DNA from: CAMBDR01 sp046597185
Lineage (GTDB): Bacteria > Pseudomonadota > Gammaproteobacteria > Burkholderiales > Burkholderiaceae_D
NCBI GenBank assembly: GCA_046597185.1
Contig: JBKJLF010000435.1
Coordinates: 1 to 27,106, forward strand
Direction of reading: 5' to 3'
Length of the DNA stretch: 27,106 bases
Both the position numbers and the translations under genes were made by a program. The notes beneath the pieces are model-generated. The model saw nothing but the letters and a program-made list of their open reading frames with translations. It was not told the DNA's origin and ran no database searches. Below, one piece after another: positions 1 through 7,851 of the stretch (position 1 is the first letter of the stretch; each line of letters starts with the position of its first letter).

Positions 1-156
1 GTCGGACAAGAGCGCTTCAAACGCCTGCACTTTGGGGCCGCTGGTAATCCAGCCCGAGCGCAATACCTCGCCAACGGCGGCAATGGTGGCTTCATCAATA
101 CTGGGGCGCGAGAAAGGTAGAAACGGTAGAAACGGTAGAAACGGTAGTGTGGACAT
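1..156 (-). CDS. DegT/DnrJ/EryC1/StrS aminotransferase, N-terminal fragment (ArnB-like)
   Basis: Only the first 52 codons are in the window; the gene runs off the left edge. The readable part contains SRPSIDEATIAAV followed by SGWITSGPKV, the typical opening of PLP-dependent sugar aminotransferases of the DegT family, which includes ArnB (UDP-4-keto-arabinose aminotransferase). The catalytic lysine lies outside the window. The ATG at 156 is the only start that includes the family opening. Directly after it the protein repeats Leu-Pro-Phe four times, encoded by a 9-bp tandem repeat. It lies 49 bp downstream of an ArnE/F-like gene and an ArnT-like gene on the same strand, which supports an aminoarabinose-type lipid A modification role. 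The family call is firm; the exact sugar substrate is inferred from context. Confidence 0.8.
   Translation of the reverse strand, partial: MSTLPFLPFLPFLPFSRPSIDEATIAAVGEVLRSGWITSGPKVQAFEALLSD
112..147. repeat. 9-bp in-frame tandem repeat (4 units)
   Basis: Four consecutive 9-bp units, three identical (AAACGGTAG on the plus strand) and one diverged, lie inside the start of the DegT aminotransferase gene and encode Leu-Pro-Phe four times. The array sits just before the conserved domain, so copy-number change would alter only the N-terminal tail. Confidence 0.9.
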
Positions 157-205
157 GGTTTTATAAATTGAATAGAAAATCAGTGGGTAAAATCAATCCG
201 CAGAC

Positions 206-577
206 TCAACTGCGCGCCAGCATGGCAACGCCAATCAGGATGACGCCGATCGCCAGCAAACGCTGGAGCGATAAGGTTTCGCCTAAAAAATACCACGCGC
301 CGAAGGCATTGAGGATATAGCCCAGCGACAGCATCGGATAGGCGATGGTGACATCGACGCGTGACAAGCCAATAATCCACACCACCACCGACAACACATA
401 GCACGACAAGCCGCCAATAATCGGCCATTGGGTGGCCAGTTTGAAGCCGATATCGAACCAATTATCGGGCGTCAAATGAATCGCACCGACCGCGCGGGTC
501 CCCGCTTTTAAAAGTAATTGCGCCACCGCGTTCAAGCTGATGCCGCACAGGATAAAGCCAAAGGTGGTGGCGTTCAT
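206..577 (-). CDS. ArnE/ArnF-like small EamA/SMR membrane protein
   Basis: A 123-residue, very hydrophobic protein with four predicted membrane segments, the size and layout of small multidrug resistance-type proteins and of the ArnE/ArnF flippase subunits. Visible family features are an N-terminal helix with NAVAQLLLKAGT, a central helix with VDVTIAYPMLSLGY and a final glycine/leucine-rich helix after the LGETLSLQR loop. In ArnE/ArnF systems such proteins move undecaprenyl-phosphate aminoarabinose across the inner membrane. It lies 29 bp downstream of an ArnT-like transferase and upstream of an ArnB-like aminotransferase, so a lipid carrier flippase role is likely. Only one subunit is seen here; a partner could lie outside the window, or it could act as a homodimer. 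Confidence 0.8.
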   Translation of the reverse strand: MNATTFGFILCGISLNAVAQLLLKAGTRAVGAIHLTPDNWFDIGFKLATQWPIIGGLSCYVLSVVVWIIGLSRVDVTIAYPMLSLGYILNAFGAWYFLGETLSLQRLLAIGVILIGVAMLARS

Positions 578-606
578 GGTTCATTCCCAAAATGGTATGG
601 TCGGGT

Positions 607-2343
607 TTAAGGTTGCCTGGTACGCGGTGGGGCGGGCAGCAATTGGTTGGTGACCACCACGCGGCGCGCATCGGTGGTCATCACCCGCATGCGCAGCCGC
701 TCTTCATGCAGGCTGACGTAACGCTCATGGGACATGATGGCAATCGCGGGTGGGCCATTTTGCCAAACTTCGACGAAGGCATTGTGTTGCTTGATCCACA
801 GATGCGGTTCTTGTTTTAAACCAAATTCGAGTTCATCCTGATGTTCTACCAGGGTAAAGGTACGGCGTAAATAAAACGGCAGGGTTTGATCATACATGCC
901 GACAAAATACAGCTTGGTGTCGTCTTGTAATTCCGCCTTGATGGCCGGTATCAGCGTCATTCCGGCGCGGTAATTGCCATGCGCTTCGGTGCCGGCGAAA
1001 ATAAAAAACCAACAGCCAAATCCGGCTACTGCCAGCGTCAGCATGGCCAATTCGCGTTTGGCTTTCATATATAGCACCAAGCCCAGCAGCGCGCCAACCA
1101 GTATCAGTGCGCAAGCGGCATAAAGCCAGGGGCGCAAGGCCAAAATATACGGTTTTTCAAACGGATGAAAGCTAAAACGGCCCACTTGCGGCACCCAAAA
1201 CAAGGCAATGCCGGCGATGAGCGCCAATAAAACAAAATTCCATTGGGCCGACGATTGCAAGGGGTTGTCTTTGGGGGGCTGGCTATGCTCCTGCGCCATC
1301 GCCGCACCGATTAACAGCGCCAATGTCGGGAAGATCGGCAAAATGTAGGACGGTAGCTTGGAGCCGGAAATGCTAAAGAAAAAGAAAATAAAGCCAGACC
1401 AAATCAACAACATATATTCGGGATGAAAATGGGTCCGGGTTTGTTTGAATGCGCGCGCCAGCGAGGCTGGCAACAGCCCAAGCCATGGCAATAAGCCAGC
1501 CAGCAGCAGCGGAATGAAGTAATACCATGGCCCTTCGCGATGATGGGTTTTAGTTAAAAAGCGTTCAAAATGCTCGTGAATAAAAAAGAAACGGGCAAAT
1601 TCTGGGTTTTTGAGCGACACCAGAACAAACCAGGGTGTACAAATGGCAAAAAATAGCGGCAAGCCCTGGGTCAGGTTTAAACGCTTCCAAATCGTCCAGT
1701 CGCGGCTGGCCAGGGTGTATAGCACCAACACCGCGCCCGGCAAAATCAAACCAATCAAGCCTTTCGAGAGTACCGCCAGCGCCATGCCGGTCCAGCACCA
1801 ACGCATCCAACGCCGCCGTTCCATACTGGTGGCGTCGTCTTGCTGTGCCAAAAGCAGGCTACACAGTGCCAGCGTCATCATGCCGGACAAACCCATATCC
1901 AAGGTATTGATATGGCCCAAACCCATCCACCACAGGCAGGAGGCAAGAATCATGGCGGCATACAGACCAGTACGGGCACCGTACAAACGCAGCCCGGTAT
2001 AGCCCACCATGGCAATACCCAGCAGACCACACAAACCGGTCCACAGGCGCGCTTGCCATTCACCCAGGCCAAACACGGCGAAGGTGAGGGCATTCATCCA
2101 GGTTTGCAGTGGCGGTTTTTCAAAATATTTAATGCCGTTCAGGCGCGGCGTAATCCAGTCACCGCTGGCCAGCATTTCGCGCGCCATTTCGGCGTAACGG
2201 CCCTCATCGGTTGGCACCAGGGTGCGCATGCCCAGTGCATATAGCCAGGCGAAGATGAAGAGTATCAATAGTGACCACAGTAGTTTGCTATTGATGGCGA
2301 GCCGCTGGGAGCGCATCGGATCAAATGGATAAGGTGAGTTCAT
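607..2343 (-). CDS. ArnT-like glycosyltransferase (GT83/PMT family), lipid A modification
   Basis: A 578-residue integral membrane protein of the ArnT/PMT_2 class, close to the usual length of about 550. The first membrane helix (about residues 22-40) is followed by the periplasmic PTDEGRYAEMAREM loop, whose Asp46-Glu47 correspond to the catalytic acidic motif of the family, and by YFEKPPL at 73-79, also conserved in ArnT. About a dozen hydrophobic segments follow, then a soluble periplasmic C-terminal domain. ArnT moves 4-amino-4-deoxy-L-arabinose from undecaprenyl phosphate to lipid A and gives resistance to cationic peptides. The start codon overlaps the stop of the upstream Mth938-domain gene by 4 bp, indicating translational coupling. 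Substrate identity is inferred from its ArnE/F- and ArnB-like neighbours. Confidence 0.88.
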   Translation of the reverse strand: MNSPYPFDPMRSQRLAINSKLLWSLLILFIFAWLYALGMRTLVPTDEGRYAEMAREMLASGDWITPRLNGIKYFEKPPLQTWMNALTFAVFGLGEWQARLWTGLCGLLGIAMVGYTGLRLYGARTGLYAAMILASCLWWMGLGHINTLDMGLSGMMTLALCSLLLAQQDDATSMERRRWMRWCWTGMALAVLSKGLIGLILPGAVLVLYTLASRDWTIWKRLNLTQGLPLFFAICTPWFVLVSLKNPEFARFFFIHEHFERFLTKTHHREGPWYYFIPLLLAGLLPWLGLLPASLARAFKQTRTHFHPEYMLLIWSGFIFFFFSISGSKLPSYILPIFPTLALLIGAAMAQEHSQPPKDNPLQSSAQWNFVLLALIAGIALFWVPQVGRFSFHPFEKPYILALRPWLYAACALILVGALLGLVLYMKAKRELAMLTLAVAGFGCWFFIFAGTEAHGNYRAGMTLIPAIKAELQDDTKLYFVGMYDQTLPFYLRRTFTLVEHQDELEFGLKQEPHLWIKQHNAFVEVWQNGPPAIAIMSHERYVSLHEERLRMRVMTTDARRVVVTNQLLPAPPRTRQP

Positions 2344-2801
2344 GGTTGGCTCGCTGAACTGGTTGAACTGGTTGAATTGGCTGCTTCGGGTGCTTTGGCT
2401 GAACCTTCATGCCATGGCTTGGGCAAAATCAGGGCAAGTGCCACTTTGCGACCTTCAGCCATTAAAATATTATAAGTGCGGCAAGCGGCTTGATTATCCA
2501 TACTTTCCAGGCCAATACGGCGTTGAGTGGTAGTCGAAATTAAGCCGGATTGTAAGCGCGGATGAACAAAATGTTGTTTATTGCCCGTGCCAAGAATGAT
2601 TAATTCGGGATCATGCGCGATAATAGGCGTGAAATGTTCGGCTTGTAGTTGTTCAAAGGCAGAAATTTGCCAGGCCTGCGGTTTGAGTTCAGGCATTAAC
2701 ACGACGCTGTAAGCATAGCGCTGTGCATTAATGTCAATACTATCGACCTCATAAGCGGTAACGGTTTGATAAGCTTGGGTAGCCGTGGCGTGTAATTTCA
2801 T
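2340..2801 (-). CDS. Mth938-like (DUF498) domain protein
   Basis: A 153-residue soluble protein of the Mth938/DUF498 family, the fold also found in the mitochondrial complex I assembly factor NDUFAF3. Diagnostic stretches are ELIILGTGNKQHFVHP in the middle and the conserved IGLESMDNQAACRTYNILMA ending in a hydrophobic strand. A low-complexity Ser/Thr/Ala tail (about residues 134-153) follows the domain. The last codons overlap the ArnT-like gene by ATGA. The bacterial family has no firmly established biochemical role. It is divergent from alaA with a 216-bp gap between them. Confidence 0.85.
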   Translation of the reverse strand: MKLHATATQAYQTVTAYEVDSIDINAQRYAYSVVLMPELKPQAWQISAFEQLQAEHFTPIIAHDPELIILGTGNKQHFVHPRLQSGLISTTTQRRIGLESMDNQAACRTYNILMAEGRKVALALILPKPWHEGSAKAPEAANSTSSTSSASQP

Positions 2802-2918
2802 GGTGCGGGCACTTTTAAGGTTTTGGCGTTTTCACGCAAATGGCAACGCCAATTTGCATTATTTTTGACGAAAGATTCAGCATTGTAGCGGTTTCCAAGG
2901 AAATTCAATCCAATTTGA

Positions 2919-2947
2919 TTGATAAAACAAGGGAATTTCGGCAAAAT
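2919..2947 (+). promoter_or_regulatory. Candidate sigma70 promoter for alaA
   Basis: TTGATA (2919-2924) resembles the -35 box (5 of 6 bases) and is followed after exactly 17 bp by CAAAAT (2942-2947), a 4 of 6 match to the -10 box. It lies about 70 bp upstream of the alaA start. Identified by eye only. Confidence 0.4.
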
Positions 2948-3017
2948 GGGCTTTTTTTATGCATTGCTTCACCCGCGCCTGAACGCCTTGGGCGGGTGTT
3001 GAAACGACAAGGACAGT

Positions 3018-4250
3018 ATGTTACGCACGATTCAAAAATCCAACAAGCTTGCCGATGTGTGTTACGACATTCGCGGCCCCGTGTTGGAAAAATCCAAACA
3101 GATGGAAGATGAAGGTCACAAAATCATTAAATTGAATATCGGCAACTTGGCAGTATTCGGGTTTGATCCCCCCGATGAAATTGTGCATGACATGATACGT
3201 AATTTGCACGGGGCGGCAGGTTACACCGATTCTAAAGGTTTGTTTGCCCCGCGCAAAGCCGTTATGCACTATACCCAAAGCAAGCAGGTGGCGGGGGTGG
3301 ATATCGACGATATTTATCTTGGCAATGGTGCGTCCGAGCTGATTGTGATGGGGCTGTCGGCCTTACTCAATACTGGTGATGAAGTGCTGGTGCCCGCGCC
3401 CGATTACCCCTTATGGACGGCGGCCGTGAGTTTATCCGGCGGCAAACCGGTGCATTATATCTGCGATGAGCAAGCCGACTGGTTCCCGGATATCGACGAT
3501 ATCAAACGCAAAATCAATAGCAATACTCGCGCTATTGTGGTGATCAACCCGAATAACCCGACCGGCGCACTCTACCCTGTAGAATTATTGCAACAAATCG
3601 TTGAGTTGGCGCGGCAACATCAATTGATTGTGTTTGCTGATGAGATTTACGATAAAACGCTGTATGATGGCGAAAAACATGTATCGATGGCTTCATTGGC
3701 GGATGACGTGCTGTTTATTACATTGAATGGCTTATCCAAAAACTATCGCTCCTGTGGTTATCGCGCGGGTTGGATGGTGGTTTCCGGCGAAAAACGTCAT
3801 GCCAAAGATTATATCGAAGGCTTGAATATGCTAGCCTCAATGCGTTTATGTGCCAATACGCCGGGGCAATTGGCGATTCAAACCGCGCTGGGCGGCTATC
3901 AAAGTATCGATGATTTGGTGGGGCCGGGTGGTCGCCTGTTAAAGCAGCGTGATTTGGCGCATCAATTGTTGACCGATATCCCAGGTGTAACCTGCGTCAA
4001 GCCCAAAGCGGCTTTATACATGTTCCCCCGGCTTGATCCGAAAATGTATCCGATTGCTGATGATCAGCAATTTATTTATGAATTGTTGGCCGAAGAAAAG
4101 GTGTTGGTGGTACAGGGTACGGGCTTTAACTGGATTCAACCGGATCATTTCCGCGTGGTATTTCTACCCAATTCGGATGATTTGACCGCCGCGTTTGGAC
4201 GAATTGCTCGCTTTTTGGAAGGCTACCGCAGGCGGCACGGTAGAGCTTAA
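3018..4250 (+). CDS. alaA: Alanine transaminase AlaA (class I/II PLP aminotransferase)
   Basis: A 410-residue fold type I aminotransferase that matches the E. coli AlaA pattern along its whole length (405 residues there). Recognisable blocks are VCYDIRGPVLEKSK near the N-terminus, APDYPLWTAAVSLSGGKPVHY (about 127-147), NPNNPTG (178-184), FADEIYDKTLYD (206-217), the PLP lysine K241 in NGLSKNYR and CANTPGQLAIQTALGGYQS. It makes alanine from pyruvate using glutamate. An AAGGA ribosome site lies 8 bp before the ATG. An oddity is GNLAVFGFD near residue 42, where AlaA proteins usually have GNPAPFGFD. In many betaproteobacteria alaA precedes homoserine dehydrogenase, but here it precedes a DUF3034 gene. 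Confidence 0.93.
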   Translation: MLRTIQKSNKLADVCYDIRGPVLEKSKQMEDEGHKIIKLNIGNLAVFGFDPPDEIVHDMIRNLHGAAGYTDSKGLFAPRKAVMHYTQSKQVAGVDIDDIYLGNGASELIVMGLSALLNTGDEVLVPAPDYPLWTAAVSLSGGKPVHYICDEQADWFPDIDDIKRKINSNTRAIVVINPNNPTGALYPVELLQQIVELARQHQLIVFADEIYDKTLYDGEKHVSMASLADDVLFITLNGLSKNYRSCGYRAGWMVVSGEKRHAKDYIEGLNMLASMRLCANTPGQLAIQTALGGYQSIDDLVGPGGRLLKQRDLAHQLLTDIPGVTCVKPKAALYMFPRLDPKMYPIADDQQFIYELLAEEKVLVVQGTGFNWIQPDHFRVVFLPNSDDLTAAFGRIARFLEGYRRRHGRA

Positions 4251-4265
4251 ATAAAGGGATATTGG

Positions 4266-5183
4266 ATGCGAAGCTGGATGCAAAATTGGATGAATGAGCG
4301 TTTGACGCAATCATGCGCTCTCCTTACCTGCTGTTGGGTGGGGGCGGGCGCTGCTTTGGCGGCCAGCCCGGATCAAGGTAAATTGCTGGCAACCGGGGGC
4401 GTTAGTCAGGTGGAAGGTGCTGGCGGTGGCGGTTTGGTGCCTTGGGCTTTGATTACGGGCTACGGTTCCGTTGACAGCTATGGTGCCAACCTGCATTACA
4501 CCCGGTTGCGCACCCAGGACTATACCTTTCGTACCTGGGGTATGGCCGTCGGTTTATCGGATCGCTTTGAAGTGTCGCTCGCCACGCAAGAGATTGACGG
4601 GCATTTCGCGCCCTTTCAAGCGCTGCGCTTAAAGCAGGATATTTTAGGCTTCAAATGGCGGGTAGCGGGGGACGCGGTGGTTGACCAAGACCGCTGGCTG
4701 CCGCAAATCGCGCTGGGGCTACAATTTAAGCGTGATCATCGGGTAACCGGCATAGAAGGCCTGGGGGTGACGAGTGTCAAGCAATTGGGCGCGGCCAAAG
4801 ACAGTGGCGTCGATATCAATTTATCGGCGACCAAACTGTTGCTGGCGCAAAGCATATTGCTCAACGGAAATGTGCGTTTAACCCGTGCCAATCAATTTGG
4901 CTTGCTCGGCTTTGGGGGCGATCAGCATAATCAATATCAAGCCCGATTTGAGTTTTCTGCCGCTTACCTGGTGTCGCGCCAATGGGTGGCTGGGCTGGAA
5001 TACCGGATGCGGCCGCAAAACCTGAAAGTTGATAATGAAAAAGACGCTTACGACGCCTTTGTTGCGTGGTTTCCCAATAAAAACCTGTCGCTGACGGCGG
5101 CTTGGGTGAATCTGGGCGATATTACAACATTTAATCCAAAGCGCCAACATGGCTTGTATCTTTCTTTGCAAACCGGTTTTTAA
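4266..5183 (+). CDS. DUF3034 family outer-membrane beta-barrel protein
   Basis: A 305-residue protein with a cleavable signal peptide (hydrophobic stretch ending in GAALAAS, near residue 33) and a mature part of alternating amphipathic beta-strands ending in LYLSLQTGF, with the terminal phenylalanine typical of outer-membrane barrels. The start of the mature protein, GKLLATGGVSQVEGAGGGGL, is the signature of the DUF3034 family, whose function is unknown. AAAGGGA precedes the first ATG at about 6 bp; in-frame ATGs at 4278 and 4290 could be alternative starts. The globin gene follows after 40 bp, so the two are probably co-transcribed. Confidence 0.82.
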   Translation: MRSWMQNWMNERLTQSCALLTCCWVGAGAALAASPDQGKLLATGGVSQVEGAGGGGLVPWALITGYGSVDSYGANLHYTRLRTQDYTFRTWGMAVGLSDRFEVSLATQEIDGHFAPFQALRLKQDILGFKWRVAGDAVVDQDRWLPQIALGLQFKRDHRVTGIEGLGVTSVKQLGAAKDSGVDINLSATKLLLAQSILLNGNVRLTRANQFGLLGFGGDQHNQYQARFEFSAAYLVSRQWVAGLEYRMRPQNLKVDNEKDAYDAFVAWFPNKNLSLTAAWVNLGDITTFNPKRQHGLYLSLQTGF

Positions 5184-5223
5184 TGGGTAAGTGCAGCATA
5201 CGAATCAGAAAAAGGAGACAAAA

Positions 5224-5652
5224 ATGAAACACCTGAGGTATTTTTTATTTATATCCCTCTTGCTAAATGGTTTATCTTGCGCGTATGCTCAATCATCCGA
5301 TGCGTTTTATGACGATTTGGGTGGCAAAGCCGGGGTGCGGAAAATTTCCGAAGCTTTGTTAAGTGTGGTGCGCGCGGATAGCCGGATTAAAGCGAAATTT
5401 GTTGACATCGATGAAGAGCGCTTTCTTGAGAAAATATCCGAGCAAATTTGTCAACTCAGTGGTGGGCCATGTCAATATAGTGGCAAGCGGATGGAAGTGA
5501 TTCACGAAGGCATGAAGGTAACGGTAGCGCAATTTAATGCTTTGGCAGAAGATTTGCAACAAGTTATGACGCAACAGGCAATACCGAATTCGATTCAAAA
5601 CAGGCTCATCGCCAAATTGGCACCGATGCAGCGCGCCATTGTAGGGAAGTAG
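5224..5652 (+). CDS. Exported group 1 truncated haemoglobin
   Basis: A 142-residue protein made of a signal peptide (residues 1-23, cleavage after CAYAQ) and a short globin domain. FYDDLGGKAGVRKI at the start of the domain and VIHEGMKVT, with the proximal haem-binding histidine, are characteristic of group 1 truncated globins. The ATG at 5224 is chosen because a strong AAGGAG site (5212-5217) sits 6 bp ahead of it; an earlier in-frame start lacks this and would bury the signal peptide. Export to the periplasm is unusual for bacterial globins, most of which are cytoplasmic. It follows a DUF3034 outer-membrane gene. O2, NO or redox functions are all possible. Confidence 0.82.
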   Translation: MKHLRYFLFISLLLNGLSCAYAQSSDAFYDDLGGKAGVRKISEALLSVVRADSRIKAKFVDIDEERFLEKISEQICQLSGGPCQYSGKRMEVIHEGMKVTVAQFNALAEDLQQVMTQQAIPNSIQNRLIAKLAPMQRAIVGK

Positions 5653-5682
5653 GGCGCGCCACCTTCAAAAGGAGGGGGTAAG

Positions 5683-6093
5683 ATGACACAAGCATGGTTT
5701 AAAATGACCGATTTATCGGGCGTCGAAGTCGAAAATCCGAGTGCAAAACAACGCGCCAACGCCATTGCTGCGGTGTATGCAACCGGGCGTGATGCGGATG
5801 GCCTGGGTTCGGTGGTATTTAAATTTGGCTATGACGACGGCTTGCTCTATGAATTGGAAGTGATGAGTGGCGGCGCGGTGAAGTTTGAAGAATGGTCCGA
5901 TGAGGATTACGAACTGGAATTGGCCGAGCCGCGTGCCATGGTCGGCGTCACACAAGAACATGCGCAACAACTGTGGGAGTATCTGGCGCAACGTCAGGTC
6001 AGTCAGCTGCGGCGCGAGGCCTGGGAGATTTTGGATCGAAATAAAGAAAAAGATTGGATCATGTTACCCACCAAGCATAAAACAAGCTCTTGA
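5683..6093 (+). CDS. Hypothetical protein, 136 aa
   Basis: Not recognised. It is a soluble, acidic protein without a signal peptide or membrane segment, with a run of acidic residues in the middle (EEWSDEDYELELAEPR, about residues 68-83) and a basic tail. A strong AAAGGAGGGGG ribosome site lies just ahead of the ATG and the gene begins 30 bp after the globin stop, so it is probably expressed in the same transcript. Codon use resembles its neighbours, which supports a real gene. It converges with a FliL-like gene 33 bp further on. Confidence 0.7.
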   Translation: MTQAWFKMTDLSGVEVENPSAKQRANAIAAVYATGRDADGLGSVVFKFGYDDGLLYELEVMSGGAVKFEEWSDEDYELELAEPRAMVGVTQEHAQQLWEYLAQRQVSQLRREAWEILDRNKEKDWIMLPTKHKTSS

Positions 6094-6126
6094 TCCCTAT
6101 TGCAAAAGCGTTGCCCGCCCGCTTGC

Positions 6127-6552
6127 CTATTCGGGTGACGTGAGAAATTCGGTAAACAGAACCTGTTGAATATTGGCGTTGGGAAATTCTTTATTTAAAG
6201 CGGCGGTCAAACTGTCTTGTAATTGCGGTATTTTCTCTGGTTTGGCGCTGCTCAATTGTTTTGCCTGGGTTTTTACCAGCGTCGTTTCGAGAAATTTCTG
6301 GATGGTTTTTTTATTGTCTTTAATCCACGCCGCATTTTGCGGGCTGGACTGCAACGCCACGGTAGTACGCACAGTAAAACTTTCACCTTGAAAACGAAAC
6401 GTGGGCAAGCTGGCAAAGGCGGATGTGTTTTGTTCCGCCTGCTGCTTTTGGCGCACATAGACCCAGGCAAACAACACGCCCACGATGACCGCAGCGACGA
6501 CCACTGCAATAAAGGCAAAGGTGTTATCGTCCAATTCTTTCTTGTTTGCCAT
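6127..6552 (-). CDS. FliL-like flagellar basal body-associated protein (orphan)
   Basis: A 141-residue protein with one N-terminal membrane helix (about residues 12-32) and a periplasmic domain. The C-terminal pattern, a helical segment rich in Lys/Gln followed by LTAALNKEFPNANIQQVLFTEFLTS, resembles the FliL ending in which a VyFTeFvvQ-like strand closes the domain. FliL interacts with the flagellar stator. No other flagellar gene is in the window, so this may be a divergent paralogue with another function. The gene lies 82 bp downstream of the universal stress gene on the same strand, with a strong hairpin between them. Confidence 0.6.
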   Translation of the reverse strand: MANKKELDDNTFAFIAVVVAAVIVGVLFAWVYVRQKQQAEQNTSAFASLPTFRFQGESFTVRTTVALQSSPQNAAWIKDNKKTIQKFLETTLVKTQAKQLSSAKPEKIPQLQDSLTAALNKEFPNANIQQVLFTEFLTSPE

Positions 6553-6564
6553 GACTCACCTGAA

Positions 6565-6599
6565 CCCAAAATGATAAGGTGTAAGCTTACCATTTTGGG
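6565..6599. terminator. Inverted repeat, possible terminator or attenuator
   Basis: CCCAAAATG (6565-6573) and CATTTTGGG (6591-6599) are perfect 9-bp inverted copies, and the loop holds an inner AAGCTT palindrome flanked by GGT and ACC. It lies between the stop of the universal stress gene and the start of the FliL-like gene. There is no clear T-run on either strand, so it could instead be an operator or RNA-stabilising structure. Confidence 0.5.
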
Positions 6600-6634
6600 G
6601 CGAAGATGTAAGCTGAAATTCTGCAGTTTTGTTC

Positions 6635-7498
6635 TTAATGCGACATTAAAACCGGTAAAGTCATGGTTTCCAGGATCGTGCGCGTTACCCCGCCCAAAAT
6701 CGTTTCACGGAAACGCGAATGGCCATATCCCCCCATAATCAACAGATCCGAGCCATAGTCATTGGCCAGCGACAGCAAGGCATTGCCAACATCGAGTTTG
6801 CTATGGCTAACCGGGTCAAGGTGGGTGTGATGTTGTGAAATTTCCACTTTGATACCGTGTCGTGCCAGGTACAGCGCAATATCGGCACCCGGTTCTTCGC
6901 CATGTAATTCGCTATTGTTTTCTGCATTAAAGACCGCGATTTGTACCAGCTCGGCGCGTTTTAGCAGGGGCAGGGCATAGGTAATGGCGCGGGTGGCTTC
7001 TTTGCTGGCATCCCATGAAATCAACACGCGTTTGCCCACTGTCTCAAACGTGCCGACGTAGGGCACGATTAGCACCGGGCGGCCGGCATGCAAAACCACA
7101 TCTTCCGGAAAGTCACTCATGATGGCGGGGGAAATATGTTCCGGATCATGTTGCCCAATGACCAGCAAATCGCTATAGCGGGCATGCAGGCAAAAGCCGG
7201 CGGCGGCGTCATCATCCACAATACGCTGTTCATAGGAGGTGATTTGAGCTTCTTGCATGATCGGTTCAAATTGTGCCATAGCCTGATCGGCCATTTGGCG
7301 CAAATAATCCAGATGCATCGATAAATTCGGGTTGGAATGGGTGACCCGTGCATTTTGGTAGATGAAGTGGGAAATACCCGTCATACCGATGCCGATGACG
7401 TGCGCATCCTGCGCTTTGGCGATTTGGCTGGCCAGACGAATGCGGTCTTTTGTACATTTGGTTTCATCAACATGAACGAGGATGGTTTTGTAAGACAT
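6635..7498 (-). CDS. Universal stress protein, tandem UspA domains
   Basis: A 287-residue cytoplasmic protein with two UspA domains. The first begins YKTILVHVDETKCTKDRI, the second begins RVLISWDASKEATRAI (about residue 160) and ends with GGYGHSRFRETILGGVT, which fits the GxxGx9G(S/T) ATP-binding motif. The ATG at 7498 gives a normal UspA N-terminus and has a GGAG site just upstream; an upstream in-frame ATG at 7531 would add 11 unrelated residues. A perfect FNR/ANR box lies about 100 bp upstream, so induction under low oxygen is likely, as known for usp genes in pseudomonads. Confidence 0.9.
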   Translation of the reverse strand: MSYKTILVHVDETKCTKDRIRLASQIAKAQDAHVIGIGMTGISHFIYQNARVTHSNPNLSMHLDYLRQMADQAMAQFEPIMQEAQITSYEQRIVDDDAAAGFCLHARYSDLLVIGQHDPEHISPAIMSDFPEDVVLHAGRPVLIVPYVGTFETVGKRVLISWDASKEATRAITYALPLLKRAELVQIAVFNAENNSELHGEEPGADIALYLARHGIKVEISQHHTHLDPVSHSKLDVGNALLSLANDYGSDLLIMGGYGHSRFRETILGGVTRTILETMTLPVLMSH

Positions 7499-7572
7499 AA
7501 TGAACTCCGAAAAGAAGGACGAATACGCCATTATAGGTCAAATTGCACCGGGAATTTCTTGCTTGCTCTGTT

Positions 7573-7611
7573 ATTTTATTTAAGTGTAATGGTGCTCTTG
7601 ATGTGGATCAA
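7573..7611 (-). promoter_or_regulatory. FNR/ANR box and candidate promoter of the universal stress gene
   Basis: TTGATGTGGATCAA at 7598-7611 matches the FNR/ANR consensus TTGAT-N4-ATCAA exactly. Reading toward the stress gene, TAAAAT (7578 down to 7573) lies 19 bp past the box, close to but slightly nearer than the spacing of a class II activated promoter. The box is 98 bp from the stress gene start and 240 bp from the molybdenum hydroxylase gene on the other side, so the stress gene is the more likely target. Confidence 0.72.
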
Positions 7612-7851
7612 GCAATGTCAAATCATTGTTGGGCGAGATGCGTAAAATGGTCAAAGGTGCGCGCGCAAAACTGTTTGTGATTGCCCACACTTTACCCGAT
7701 TTGTGCGGCTATTTTTACGCGATATGGCCCCCATTGTTTCAATCGGCTGGCAAAACAGCCTACACTACCGATACGCTGGCTAGCGCCAGAAAAGTCTTAC
7801 GCGGCGGCGGTAAATCTTGCCAATTTGAAATAGTAACCCTTGGGGGCCGGG
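7612..7851. other. Intergenic leader of the molybdenum hydroxylase operon
   Basis: This stretch lies between the FNR box and the hydroxylase start. No short ORF in it has recognisable content and no convincing promoter was found by eye. It presumably holds the promoter of the three-gene operon downstream. Confidence 0.4.

Noticed and set aside
2840..3112. Plus-strand open frame of 90 codons before alaA
   Set aside because: It overlaps the start of alaA in another frame, has no ribosome site and no recognisable content.
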